From Jacaranda mimosifolia (taxonomy: Eukaryota; Streptophyta; Magnoliopsida; Lamiales; Bignoniaceae): a DNA stretch of 64,000 bases. The notes under the pieces are model-generated. The model was not told the DNA's origin, made no database searches, and worked only from the letters and a program-made list of their open reading frames with translations. Both the position numbers and the translations under genes were made by a program. The stretch covers positions 27,427,299 through 27,491,298 of the forward strand of contig CM032128.1 of the NCBI GenBank assembly GCA_018894105.1. Reading direction: 5' to 3'. The stretch's first letter is position 1. The number at the start of each line of letters is the position of its first letter. Below, in pieces: positions 12,820-25,789 of this stretch.

Positions 12820-13420
12820 TTGTCTTTTTCTCATTCTTTCTTCAACTTCCTTAGATATATTGAATCTTTTTTATTTTTAAATAATTTTTTATTCATCATA
12901 AATCTAATAAAATAGACAAAATGATTTTTAATTTATTATCATATAAAATACATTTACAAATATTTATCTTGAAAATCTAGGTGAAGGCATAGAGTTGATA
13001 CGTGGCGGCTTGTTTGAATTATTAATGTACAAAATGCCATTGTCTGTCCTCTTTTTATTTGAAAAAATTGTAATTGTAGCACATCATCCCTATGTACATA
13101 GTATAATTATGATTTATTTTATAAGTTTGAATGAGAAATTGGAAACAGGAGTAGGCGGAAAGAAGTTATTGGATGTGTTAGTAGCCCGACGGAGTGGCAG
13201 AGTATTTTTAAGGATATTTATGGTAATTAACAATTTAATGTAGCATTCTAAAATCACCATCTTATAAGTGTAAGGGCCCTTTTTTATGTAGTATAAATAA
13301 TGAATAATGTTCTAATTATTTACAATGAATGGTCATTTTGTTCAATGATATCAATTTCATATATGAAGTATGAAATTGGTGATTCGAACGTAACAAATTT
13401 TTTATGTACGTGTACGTAAA
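12820..13420. other. intergenic, no gene recognised
   Basis: The open frame at 12995-13243 has no recognisable motif and ordinary AT-rich composition. Nothing else was seen. Confidence 0.5.
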
Positions 13421-13421
13421 T

Positions 13422-15561
13422 TGTAGCATCAATTTTTACATTTTATTTAAGTATTATTTTGTGGAAATTATATTTAAGTTATTTAAATTTTCAAAAGTTT
13501 TGTGGGTCAAAATATAATTTTGGAGAATTCAATGTCATTCCCTTTTAAATTAGAGGGGTTAAATTTATAATTTTGATATCCTAAGTGGGCCTAAGTAGTA
13601 GACTAAGAACCTAGTTGGCTAAAATTTAAACAACCCAAATCCAAGGACTCAGTTGTTTTCTTTTTAAAAAGTTGGGGTCAATTTGCCAAAAATACCATTT
13701 ATATATTTAAAAAAAAACAAACAAAACAAAACAAAATTTCATTTTTCATCCCCATTTTCTTCTTCTTCACCGCGTCACCTTTTCCTCCTTTTCTGGCAAG
13801 CTCCGGCCACCACCCCAAAACCTTGAACCAACTACACAAAGCCCTTCATCTCTTCACCTTGATCACGAATATACCCTCCACCACCTCCATCTCCAGCAAG
13901 ACCACCGAGAAATCACAAAGGCCGAACGGAGCCGTAGCGAAGCTTGGTGGGTTTCATTTTTTGGCGACGGAACCATACATGCAATTAGTGGTTTCGAAAG
14001 GGCACAACTCAAGGATGATGATGGTCTCTGATTGAAGTTTCTGGCGACGGCGACGACAAATTTTGGACGAAAAAGTTATGGTGGAATTGAGCTTCCAGGC
14101 TGAAATTGAAGGGCAATCCAGTGGCGAATGACAAAATTAACCTGGGCATCTTGTTATTTGAGTTGAGAGGCATAGTGTAGTAGTGTTGTTGGTCATCTCC
14201 GGCAGCGGCGGCGGCGGCGGGAGAACTGATTCTTCGTCTCGACGAGAGGGACGCATGCACAAGGTCTAATCATGGAAATTGTGATTCGATAGTGAGATAT
14301 TTGGTAATTAATCAGAAGAAATTAATTTTGTTTTGCATGTATGTATATGCACGTTCGAATTATGTCAAACTTTGTATAATTGGAAAGAATGAGTGGATCG
14401 ACTAAAAATATAGCGATGCTTGAGAAATCAAACATGCATGCACATTCTTAAGCCCGGAAAAGCCCGAAATTGTATTATTTCATGTGATCCATGGTTAGAT
14501 AATCCTGTTAAGTGAAGAAAACCCTAATTTCATGTAACTGCGACCTAAATGACAAACTTGGACTTTTTTCCCGATAATTGGATTGCTATAATCGATATTG
14601 TGTATTGTTATAAGGTTAAATTAGTAAATTAGGGATCCAGTTGTATTATTTTACCAGTATAAGTTGAACTCCGTTAATGTTTTATATAACCGGTACGAAT
14701 AGCATGTTTTATGGTAATAATACCAAAACAAAATCCTAACCATTATGTTAGTCGAGGACTGCTGAATTGGGTTGTTATTAGTCTGATTATGACCGTTAGA
14801 GATTGTTAGGATTGAACAAGGATTTTGATGGTAAATTACTCTTTTGAATATGTGACGAAGATTTGGGCCCCTGAAGATCAGTAGGTTTTGACTTCTTGCC
14901 GAGGTTGATAAGGTGAGAGTCCGCCAATTTGACACCTCTTGTACCTATCGATTTTCTTGATAAACCCTTGTGAGGGTTGGTATTGACTTGATTATCGTAT
15001 TCTGTTAATTATTGTTACCCCTGTGAGGGATTTGCCAATTGATGCTTGCTTTGTATGAGCTTATTCCTTATTTATCGTTGAACCTATTAGGTTTTGCTTA
15101 TTTGATATCTGTCTTGATTATCGTTGTTGATTATCGAACCATGTGAGGTTCTCTTGATTTGAAATTAATTGGTATTTTATCCGTTTTCTTGAAAATGACT
15201 ATTTTCAATCGAATTCTTATTATATTATTCTTTATTCTTTTCCTAGACAGGTCCAAGTGAGAGCTGACGCTCACATTTTGGTCTGGAAAGTTTATTTTGC
15301 AATAGATTAGGTGTTTTGATTGTACATGTAGTCTGCACTTGATCGAGACAGCTATCTAAGAGATGCTATGAAGATGTTTGTATGAAACCTAACATACTTG
15401 GTTGTACATATTATGCCATGAAGTGATATTTTGGGTTAGTGCAAGTTGTTTTTCCTTGAGATTGGTTAAATTCTTGATTCCCCAGTTATTATTTGATCTA
15501 GATTTCAAGCTTGAATTGGTGGCACATCTGCTTAGGGATCATCCCGAGTTGGGGCATTACA
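13422..15561 (-). repeat. probable chromovirus-type (gypsy) LTR, left boundary uncertain
   Basis: The right end, read on the minus strand, begins TGTAATGCCCCAACTCGGG, very like the TGTAACGCCCCGA start of many plant Tekay/Del-type gypsy LTRs. The base run after it on the plus strand, TAAAT, also occurs before a TG at about 13422. This would give a 2.1-kb solo LTR with a 5-bp duplication, but that left end is only a guess. The interior includes a block at 13740-14270 that is richer in GC than its surroundings and a (GGC)n run near 14205. The ORFs in this block are low-complexity and are not called as genes. Confidence 0.4.
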
Positions 15562-15665
15562 TAAATATTATAAAAAACTATTTAAAAAATAAAATCATTT
15601 AAAAGAAAAGGTTGGCACGTGAGAAGTGAGAAAGAATATAATAATGCAAAAAACAAAAGTCTCCA

Positions 15666-17223
15666 CGGGCTTTCTACCCGTCAGATAGGTGTCGTACCTA
15701 CCTGACGGCTTATAATTGTTGGATTAATATAATAAAATCCAAACCGTTCAATATGTACGAATGGTGAGTAGAGTAAATCACAAATATATCCTGCACAAAA
15801 ATCGATATAATCGCTAGTCAAACTAGTGATTTTTTGGTATTATTCAGCTGTTCACCTTGCTTTTAAATATAATATTTTTTTTATATTATGAGAAACAATT
15901 AAAAAGAAAAAAAGTAATTGCTAGTTTGACTAGCGATTACTTTATTCTTCATTTTAATATAATATTTGTCAATATTATGAGACACAATTAAAAATTAAAT
16001 GTAATTAGTATAGCAAATATTTAATCGCTTGTCAAATTAGCGATTTTTTTGTCCTTCATTTAAATATAATATTTGTTAAGATGAACAAATAAGTAATCGC
16101 TAGTTTGACTAACGATTTCTTTGTCTTATTCATATAAATATAATATTTATTTTTTTGTCCTTCATTTAAATATAATATTTGTTAAGATGAGCAAATAAGT
16201 AATCTCTAGTTTGACTAACGATTTCTTTGTCTTATTCAAATATACGCATTCGTTTAAATATAATATTTTTTAATGTTATGTAACACAAGTAAAAATTAAA
16301 TGTATTTAGTATAATAATAATTAAATAACGAAAGTATAAATTGGCAATTATTTGTAGTTGGAAAGTATATAATAATATCAATTTTTATTATTATGAAACA
16401 CATAAATAAATAAAATTTAATGAATATAATAACATTTAAATAAAAGAAACAAAACCAAGTAATGACAGTCTAATATAGCGACTAGTTTTAGTAAGAAACA
16501 CATATATTTAAATATTTAAGAAAAGAAAATACTCAAGGCTATAAAAATATAAAGTTTAAATATAAATTTTACATTTTATATTTAGAATATGTGATCCAAA
16601 TCGAAATTGAGTACAATGATATTTTATATCATAAATTTTTTTAATAATTGAATTATTGTATAAAATCTTTGTAATATCATTCTCAATATAATTAACTAAG
16701 TAATTGGCTAAAAAGTTATTATTATTTCACTTTTCAGCAAATAAATAATGGCTAGTCGAACTAACAATTTCTTTGTCCTTCATTCAAATATCATATTTGT
16801 TAATATTATGAGACACAATTAAAAATTAAATATAAGTAGGAAAGTCAAATAAGTAATTGCTAGTCAAACTAGCTACTTCTTTGTCATTCACTTAAATATA
16901 ACAAGACACAATTAATAATTAAATAAAAATTAAATGTAATTAGTAAAATGATTAGCAAATAAGTAATCGCTAGTCAAACTAGCAATATAATATTTAACAT
17001 ATATTTCACATATTTTCACATATTACACGTAAAATAATGTCCACTTTAATCGCTACTGTGAGTAGCAACTTTTATATTTCGTTACGTTGAGGGCAAATTT
17101 GTCAATAACTTTATCAAGCGTTGTCAATTTCAAATAATTAATGATATCGAATTTACATTGACATTTTTTTATTGGCTGACTACCGTTAGGTAAGTACGAG
17201 GCTACTTGATGGTAGAAAGCCCC
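15666..17223. mobile_element. palindrome-array TIR element, small copy (Mutator/foldback-like)
   Basis: The left end reads CGGGCTTTCTACCCGTCAG and the right end, reverse complemented, GGGGCTTTCTACCATCAAG. Flanking 9-mers are AAGTCTCCA (15657-15665) and AAATCTCCA (17224-17232), 8 of 9 identical; 9 bp is the usual Mutator-superfamily duplication length. Each end folds on itself: at the left, CCGTCAGATAGGT pairs with ACCTACCTGACGG, and at the right, CTACCGTTAGG pairs with CTTGATGGTAG. The interior holds about ten small palindromes such as TCGCTAGTCAAACTAGCAA and its flipped loop form, spaced about 50-500 bp apart. No ORF has transposase features, so it is non-autonomous. Its right end lies only about 75-100 bp upstream of the SDR pseudogene start. 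Confidence 0.78.
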
Positions 17224-17324
17224 AAATCTCCAACATCTTACGAGCCCACGTCTTGTCAAAAGCTCAAATGAATATAACTAATAGAGTGAAGAATCCCATG
17301 AGAAGAAGAAGAAGAGTGGTGGCA

Positions 17325-17430
17325 ATGAAGACAGTTTGTGTAACAGGAGCATCGGGCTACATTGTTTCTTGGCTTGTCAAATTCTTGCTCCTCCGCGGTT
17401 ACACCGTCAAAGCGTCTGTTCGCGACCCCG
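17325..17430 (+). pseudogene. SDR pseudogene exon 1
   Basis: Encodes 35 residues, [17 protein letters not shown] through KASVRDP, the NADP-binding beta-alpha-beta start of the family, and ends in phase 1 at a GT donor (17431). An in-frame upstream ATG at 17298 adds an Arg-rich stretch (MRRRRRVVA) not expected in the family, so 17325 is the preferred start. This exon has no damage of its own. Confidence 0.85.
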
Positions 17431-18329
17431 GTACTTCACTGATTCCTCCACTCCACTCTATTTTAATTACTTTCTCAGTTATGATTCTTGTTCATGTCCC
17501 AGTTAAAGTTTCTAGATTAATTATTCAGCAAACTGTAAATATTTACCAATTACCAGAACATGATTCCTGGGTTACTGTTGAATTTCATAATAAGCACTTA
17601 TAGTTTCGTGCCTATTTTGGAATTCTGAAAAGAATAAAACAATGAAATCAAAACATCAATAAAACAAAAACTCAATTAATCTATTTTGGAATTTCGAAAA
17701 GAATAATCTCAAGTTTTATCTCTTTTTCTTTGATATCAGATAAAAAAAAAAATTCTTTACAAATTACAACGAGAACTTTTATATGTAGAGATGCCCACTA
17801 ATCAGGCGTAACCACCCACTACTAGATCATGGGCCATTGCAAATCAAGACCATTTTGCCACGTTGGAACCCACGTTTCTTTACTCCGAATTCTACGGCTT
17901 TTCATATCTTTAGCTCAGCTCGGTCATCAACAGTAGGCCAACACATAAAACGTTTCTCAGGCTAGTCAATTTACTTTGAATTAATTGCTTAGTGCAGTGT
18001 TCAGCTCGAACAATTATATCCCTATGTACTTGGATGCGGCTCGGAAAAAGGGTGATGCCGAGCGTCAGCTCGGCAACGGGTAGCTCCCATTTTCAGCTTG
18101 GCATGAGCAACTCCAGGCTGGTATCACATCTCCCCCCAACTAAAAATTAGTTCAAATTATTTTGAACTAAACCAACAGAGGCTGCCTCTACTTGATTCAT
18201 TCCTGGCCTCAATGGTAATTAATCTCTTTGATAGAAACCTATCAGAGCTGAGCATATGAGATGTTCTTACCGAAAATAGGCAGCATATTGAAGGCTTGCG
18301 TTAATAAGAAGTTCATCCCGATTAGAAGA

Positions 18330-18515
18330 TCATTCGAGCTAAATACTTGGACATTCATCCTTTTTATAAGATAGCTCATTCGAGTTGAATGTTCTTGGAC
18401 ATTCGTCCCTTTTGTAAGATAGCTCATCCGAGATGATTGCTCCTAGACATTCGTCCCTTTTGTAAGATAGCTTATCTGAGCGGATTGCATTTGGATATTC
18501 GTCCTTTTTGTAAGA
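18330..18515. repeat. approximately 60-bp tandem repeats
   Basis: Four degenerate units share GGACATTCGTCC followed by TTTTGTAAGATAGCTCA, at about 18350, 18399, 18449 and 18493. They lie in the internal part between the two LTR-like copies. The function is unknown. Confidence 0.75.
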
Positions 18516-19090
18516 TAGTTCGCACGTTTTTCCACACGTGGACTATGCCCCTCACGATCTTTGACACAATTTCCTCTGCTAGAAATTCCATTCTATGCCG
18601 TTTGCACCACTACTTCCTTGATATCTTCTTTTTTTTCTTTTCTTCCTTGAAAATAGAACTAATGTGAGCTCCTGTAGACATCCCGGGTTGACTGCAGATC
18701 TGTGGTTGTTGCTAAAATTTCGGGAGTCATTCATTTCTTTAAATCTAGGAATCACTCTTTTGATGACTCCTTTGCTATGAAAACATCTTCAGATTGTTCA
18801 TGCGTATTATGTGGTTTCCATGAACTTTACTTCTTTAATCCGTTTGCATCCTTATGGTTTTCACGATTTAGTTATCTCACGTCTCAACTCTAATTTCTCA
18901 CAGACAGTGCCAATTGATGCACAATGAAATCAAAACATCAATAAAACAAAAACTCAATTAATCTATTTGGAATTTCGAAAAGAATAATCTCAAGGTTTCT
19001 CTCTTTGTCTTTGATATTAGATAAAAAAAAAAATCCTTTACAAATTACAACGAGAACTTCTATGTGCAGAGATGCCCACTAACTAGGGGG

Positions 19091-19132
19091 TTTCTACCGT
19101 CAGGTACCCTCGTACATTCCTGACGGTAGAAA
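19091..19132. repeat. self-complementary terminal hairpin, left end
   Basis: TTTCTACCGTCAGG (19091-19104) is perfectly complementary to CCTGACGGTAGAAA (19119-19132) around a 14-base loop containing CGTAC. The terminal repeat can therefore fold alone, without the opposite end. Confidence 0.88.
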
Positions 19133-19257
19133 CCAATCAGAAGCCACAATTCAATTTTTGGTACGAGATGTTGACAAGAAGGTAGAGTGAATTTGATCGT
19201 TTTACCCTTGGAATGTGCTGATGAATATTTATGTGAAGTTGCACTACAAATCAACAA

Positions 19258-20580
19258 TATGTCGTTACTGTTATTAGCGATTATTAATTGTAATATTAAA
19301 AAAATACTGTAATATTTAAAAAAAAAAATGAATCGCTACTATTATTAGCGATTATTGTGTAAATTATAATATTAAAAAATGCTACAATTTATTATATTCA
19401 TAAAAACAAAAAAGAATCGGTATTAGGGACTGTTGTGTAGATTTAAAAAAGAATTGCTAATATTATTAGCGACTAAATTTTTTTTTTTTGCAAATTGTAA
19501 TACTAAAAAAAAAATAATTGCTACTATTATTAGTGATTATTGTAAATTGTAATATTTTTAAAAAAAATCTCTACTATTATTAGCATAAAAAAAATGCTAC
19601 TATTATTAGCGCTTATTGTGTAAATTTTAATATTAAAAAAATCATTGGCCATTATATTATTAAAAATAAAAAATAATCGCTACTATGATTAGCGATTATT
19701 GTGTAAATTGTAATATAAAAAAAATGCTACAATAAATTATAATATTCATAAGCTAAAAATAATAACAAATTGTAATATTAAAAAAAAGTAATCATTACTA
19801 TTATTAGCTATGTTTTTAAATTGTAATATTAAAAAAATGCTACAATAAATTTTAATATTCATAAGCTAAAAAAAACAATAAATTGTAATATTAAAAAAAG
19901 TAATTACTATTATTAGTGATTTATTTAAATTGTAATATAAAAAAAAAAGAATCGCTCCTGTTATTAGCAATTATTGTAAATTGTAATAATAAGAAAATAA
20001 TCTCTACTATTTATTATTAGCATAAAAAATGCTACTATTATTAGATTATTGTGTAAATATTAAAAAAAATCGCTACTATGATTAGCGTGTGTAAATTGTA
20101 ATATTTAAAAAAATGCTACTATTAAAAAAGAGTAATTGCTACTAATATTAGCGATTCTTTAAATTGTAATATTAAAAAAAACAAGAAGCGCTACTATTAT
20201 TAGCAATTATTATAAATTATAATATTAAAAAAAATAATCTCTACTATTTATTATTAGCATAAAAAAATGGCGTATATTTTAATATTAAAAAAAATCGCTG
20301 CTATTATTAGCAATTAGTGTATGAAATGTAATGTTAGGAAAAAAAAAGGATCGCTAATATGATTAGCAATTATTGTGTAAATTGTAATATGAAAAAAAAT
20401 ATTTTAATATTCATAAGCTAAAAAAAATAATAAATTGTAATATTAAAAAAATAGAAGCGCTACTATTATAAGCGATTATTGTAAATTGCAATGTTAAAAA
20501 AGAATCGAAAAAAATCGCTACTACTATTAGAGATCATTGTGTAAATTGTAATATAAAAAAATATTGTTTATTATTGACAA
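19258..20580. repeat. palindrome array, left arm block 1
   Basis: About twenty degenerate copies of a unit centred on AATCGCTACTATTATTAGCG followed by ATTATTGTGTAAATTGTAAT and an A-run. The 7-base arms TCGCTAC/TTAGCGA close a short A/T loop. Spacing varies from about 30 to 110 bp. No ORF of interest. Confidence 0.85.
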
Positions 20581-20699
20581 TAAAAACATGACAGTAGTCA
20601 GCCAATAAAAACATGCCACCCAAAATTTTGGTACGAGATGCTGACAATACTTGAGGAATCATTGACAAATTTGCCCCTCATGTAATATAAAAACGTAAA

Positions 20700-22790
20700 A
20701 TGGCCTAAATTTTAAATATAAAGCAATAAAAATTGCTAATTTGAGTAGTGACTAAAGTGAAAAAAATATTTTAAAATAAAAAAAGCCTGAAAATATGCCA
20801 ATCAACAAGATAACTACTAATGTGAATAGCGACTTGAAAAAAGGTAAGACTGTCCAAAAAAAATAAAAAATAAAAAACAAGCCCCTTTGCCTTGAGATTA
20901 GTTGCTATTGTGATTAGTGAATGTGAAATAAATCTTAACAATCAACTGGACTAAAGTGAAAAATTATTTTAAAATGAAGATTAGTTGCTATTGTGATTTG
21001 CAAATTAAAGAGATTAGATTATTTTAAAATGGAGCGACTAAAGTGAAAAATTATTTTAAAATGGAGATTAGATTTTGTGATAAATAAGTAGTGCTTGTAT
21101 CATTTTAAAAAAAATATGAAATATGGAAAATCGCTTATGTGAAGCTAGAAATCGCTACTATGAGAGCAAATAAAGTGAAAAAAAATTAAAATAAATTAAA
21201 AAAATAAGCAAGAAATCACTGCCATGGGTAGCGACTAAAGTGATAAGCAATTGGAAAATTATTTTCAAATGGAGATTTGAAAAATTACTTTAAAATGGAG
21301 AATAGATTTTGTGATAAATAAGTGGTGCTGATATCATTTATGAAATATGTCAATCAACAAGAAATCACTAATGCAAATAGCTACTAAACAAATAATCATA
21401 AATTTTAGCTTTGAAAAAATAAAGCTAGCAATGAGTTGCAATTGTGATTAGCCAATTAAAGAGGAAAATATTTGCAATCCTATGGTTAGCCAATTAAAGA
21501 GGAAAAATATTTGCAACCCTCTTAAAACTAAGATGTTGATGTACCATTTGTTTAAAAAAATTGAAGCAAGGAAAAAATATTTTAAAAAACTAAGTAAGAA
21601 ATCGCTACTTATAGTAGCGACTAAAGGGAAAAATTATTTTAAAATGGAGATTAGATTTGTGATAAATAAGTGGTAAGAAATCGCTACTATGAGTAGCAGA
21701 TTAAAGTGGAAAAAAAATTATAATGGAGGAATCACTACTATGTAGCGACTAAAGTGAAAAAATATTTTAAAAATAAGCAAGAAATCGCTACTTTTAGTCC
21801 AAATCACTATTATCAGTAGCGACTAAAGTGAAAATATATTTTAAAATGGAGATTAGATATTGTTATTTAAAAAAAAAAATGAAATATGTCAATCAACAAG
21901 AAAATCGCTACTAATCGCTATTATAAATAGCTACTAAACGTGGAAAAACAAATTTTACCAATGAGTCGCTATTGTGATCAACAAGTTAAGGAGGGTTGCA
22001 CATTTGTTTAAAAAAATGTGAAGCAAGAAATCGTCAGTGAAAAATATTTTGTAATCGCTACTATAAGTAGCCACTAAAGTGAAAAATTATTTTAAAATAG
22101 AGATTAGATTTTGTGATAAATAAGTGGTGTTGGAATCATTTAAAAAAAAAAAAAGAAGAAAACGCTACTATGAGTAGCGACTAAAATTAATTTAAAATTT
22201 TAGTTGATTTAAAAATTAATTTAAAAAATAACCGAGGAATCGCTACTATGAGTAGCGACTAAAGTGAAAAATTATTTTAAAATGGAGATTGGATTTTGTG
22301 ATAAATAAGTGGTGTCAATATCATTTAATAATAACATGATATATAGAAAATCGCTATCGTGTAGCAAGAAATGCAAATATGAGTAGGCGAAAAAATATTT
22401 TAAAATGGAGATTAGATTTTGTGATAAATAAGTGGAGATTAGATTTTGTGATAAATTATTTAAAAAAATCATTTAAAAAATATATGCAAGAAAACGCTAC
22501 TATGAGTAGCAACTAAAACTAAAGCGACTAAAGTGAAAAAATATTTGAATTAAATAAATAAGCAAGGAATCGCTACTATCAGCAGCACTACAAGTGAAAA
22601 AATAGTTTAAAATGGAGATTAGATTTTGTGATAAATAAGTAGTGCAGGTATCATTTAAAAAAATATGAAATATGGAAAATCGCTTCTGTGGAGCAAGAAA
22701 TCGCTACTATGAGAGCGAATAAAGTGAAAAAAAAAAAGAGCAAGAAATCGCTACTATGAATAGCGAATAAAGTGATACCATATTACATAA
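20700..22790. repeat. palindrome array, left arm block 2
   Basis: Repeated unit built on ATCGCTACTATGAGTAGCGA, followed by CTAAAGTGAAAAATTATTTT and often AAATGGAGATTAGATTTTGT plus GATAAATAAGTGGTG. More than twenty palindromes occur, with unit lengths from about 40 to 150 bp, showing higher-order duplication. 21368-21721 is also found at 46895-47248. Confidence 0.85.
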
Positions 22791-22847
22791 TATAATATAA
22801 TATATATACATATACATACATGGTTTATATATATTATTAAGAATTAA

Positions 22848-23555
22848 GGTATTGCTATCCCAAGTAGCGATACCTTTTTTATTAGAAATTTAATTCTATT
22901 TTTGAATTTTCAAAAATTAACTGTAAAATGTAAAATTATAAAATTAAAAATATAATTTTTTAAAGTTGTACTGAATTCCACACTTTTCAAAAGTTACTTT
23001 AAAACACAACATTTAAATATAAACAAAATATTGTTCAAATAAAAAATATAAAAAAATAAAATATTACTAATGAAGTAAAAAAAAAAAAAAAACCAAAAAA
23101 GGACGCTAATCAAATTGAGGACATACAATTTAAATATAAGCAAAATATTGTTCAAATAAAAAAATATACACAAAATATAATATCACTAATGAAGTAACAA
23201 AAAAAAAAAAAAAACCCAAAAAAGGAAGGTGTCGCTAGTCAAACTCGCAACATCTTCCCACCACTAATGACATTATATGTATAATATATGCCCCTTCCCA
23301 CCACTAATCTGGGTATATGTATAATATATATATATATTATATAACTAAACCGACTCCTAATAGCATTATATATATTCTAAATAATGAATATTGCATTTAT
23401 AAACAATAAATTTTCAATATATACAAAGGTGTCACTACTTCACGTAGCGACACCCTTGTATTTTTCACATAAAAAAGGTGAGATGTTTTACATTTATTAT
23501 TTTTAAATAATATATTTGTATCATAAAGTATCACCACTTGATAGCGATATCTTTG
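22848..23555. repeat. palindromes with GGTRTCGCT...AGCGAYACC stems
   Basis: Longer-stemmed relatives of the arm palindromes. At 22849-22875 AGGTATTGCTA pairs with TAGCGATACCT; at 23427-23452 GGTGTCACTAC pairs with GTAGCGACACC; weaker forms lie at 23228 and 23530. The rest is AT-rich filler. Confidence 0.75.
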
Positions 23556-23960
23556 AATTTTATATTAAATTTGTACTTTAACTTTAATTGATTCCTACCT
23601 CTTTGTATGGATGTGATTTAATTTTACGGTATGTGCGACTCAAACCAAACCGTACAAAGCTCCATTTAAGTAGTGTCAATTTATTTTATTTTATTTTTTT
23701 TAAATGCTACTCATATTTATGTGTCATAAAAACTCGAAAGTTTCTTATGCATTTTTATTTAGATATATAACACAATTTTCCATAACTGACGCACAATTGT
23801 GTCTTGTGTACAATATTTTATTTTGTCATTTTGTTATCTTTTATCTTGACATTGCAGAACACGAGGTGTGCATTAAAATGCAAATATCAACTCAGGTTTG
23901 TCCTGACATTACAGAACACGAGATGTAATAAATCATCTTTGTCATCACCCAGAAATGTAA

Positions 23961-25519
23961 GGGTTTGTTCTCTTATGTTTTGGCCATTTTCTAGAAAAAA
24001 ATTTAGGGGAATGGGTTTTTGGAAGAAAATTTGAAGAATGTGCCTAATGTTTCTTTTTGTTTTGGAGAAATATGGAAAATGATTTGAAAATAAATTGTTT
24101 GTTTCTTTATATTTTGGGAGGAGACAAACTTTACTGTTGATGTTAAATCAGTTGCTTTTTTGTTGGGTTTGTGAGGTAAAAGTGATTTTTTTATGTAATA
24201 TATTATATATGTATGTATATTATAGTTGGATGATGTGTGTGTATATATATGTAATGATTGATATATTGTTGTAATAAAATAATATGTTATTAATTCAATT
24301 GATGCTTTATTTTAAAATATATATTTTTATGAATTTATTAATAAATATTAATTATTTATGAATTTATAATTATGTCTTAAGTAAAAAAATTTGGCTAATA
24401 TCATAATTGTTGATATCAGCTTATATAAAAAAATTTAATTATTGTACATTAATTATAAACTAATTATTATATATTCTTAAAATATAATTATTTAACTATT
24501 TATTATTTACAATTTATGTATAAATAAAACTTAGTTATTTATTTAAATAAAATAATATATATCTATATATATTAGACTTAATAACAATTCATCAAATTAA
24601 AAAAATAAATAATTTTATATTTTATGAAACTAAATCATCTTAAATTATTTATTAAACAAATAAGTGTAATATTCAATTATACGTGAAATATGAAACATAA
24701 TTAATATATACATAATAAGTTATTTAAATAATTAAATAATTTAATTTAATTAATTTAATAAGTTATTTATTTACTTTAACTTAATATTTAATTAATATAT
24801 TATTTAATAAATAAATTACTTAGTGACTATCAAAAAAGAAATTACTTAATTTTTATTAATTTCCTTGATAATTATTTTAATTGTATTAATATTAATTTAT
24901 TAAAATTAATAGATTATTAAATAAATATCACAGTATATTTAATTTTTTATAATAATTTTAAATAAATGTGAATATTAATATTTAATGAAGATTAATTATT
25001 TGAAAAGATTAATTTATTTATTATATCAAATTAAAATTTTTAAAATTATTTATTAAATGAATAAATATAATATTTAATTAATGCATTAAATATTAAATAT
25101 AACTAATGCATTATTTAATTAATAAGTAATTTAATTAATTTAATATGTTATTTAGTAAATAAATTATTTATTAAATTTAATTAATTTTCTCGATGATTAT
25201 TTTAATTAAATTTGTAAACATAAGTTTTATAATTTTTTAAGTAGTAAAATTTCAACATTTTCATATATGTAAATATATGTATATATATATATAAGTAAAA
25301 TGAGATAATGATAAATGAATGAGTAATGTAAAAGATGGAGTGAGAAAATGAAGGAATAGGTGTACTTTTTAGGGTGTAGGGTTTTTTTGGGTGAATTGTG
25401 AGGGATTTTTTGGGTAAAAAATTATAGTATTTTGAGAGAAAGATTGAGGAATGTGCATGCATTTTGAAATTTTTGTGGGGGTTGGAAAAAATTTCCCCAA
25501 AACATAGGAGAACAAGCCC
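23961..25519. mobile_element. PIF/Harbinger-like element, 1.56 kb, non-autonomous
   Basis: The left end is GGGTTTGTTCTCTTATGTTT; the right end, reverse complemented, is GGGCTTGTTCTCCTATGTTT. TAA flanks both sides (23958-23960 and 25520-25522). The interior is extremely AT-rich with long TTAATTAAT-type runs and no transposase or Myb-like ORF. Part of a related copy lies at 48490-48830. It sits inside the 11.1-kb palindrome element. Confidence 0.72.
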
Positions 25520-25789
25520 TAAGTATACTAAACTAACCATTATTTAGGGCAATCATATTTTTGTGTAAGGAGTGGGGTAGGGTTGAATAAATTCTGAGTA
25601 TTCAGACATCAATTCGAAATCACTTAGCTAATATTACAGAAAAGAGGCAAAGGTTCTTAGTGGAAAATTCAAAAAGGACTAAGGGGAATACCTTACATAG
25701 CAACACAATATTTATTTGTGATTCACAAAGAATATCTTCAAAGCAATTGCAGGTGTGCTCTTCACGGCTTGTTTGGATCAAATATTTGT

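Noticed and set aside
12995..13243. 82-codon ORF as a gene
   Set aside because: Unrecognised, no conserved features, AT-rich composition like its surroundings.
14009..14260. Minus-strand ORF with an Ala run as a gene
   Set aside because: The Ala run comes from a GGC microsatellite and the rest has no recognisable features. It lies inside a probable LTR.
17253..17603. 116-codon ORF as a complete small NADP-binding protein
   Set aside because: Only residues from 17325 to 17430 match the SDR family. After the GT at 17431 the text is intron read-through.
19258..22790. Regularly spaced palindromic repeats resembling a CRISPR array
   Set aside because: The DNA is a plant nuclear genome with introns and retrotransposons. 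Repeats are degenerate, spacing is irregular, spacers are themselves repeated, and no cas gene is present.
23588..24034. Cluster of overlapping plus-strand ORFs as exons
   Set aside because: Three frames overlap, none with protein-like conservation. The last runs into the Harbinger-like element end.
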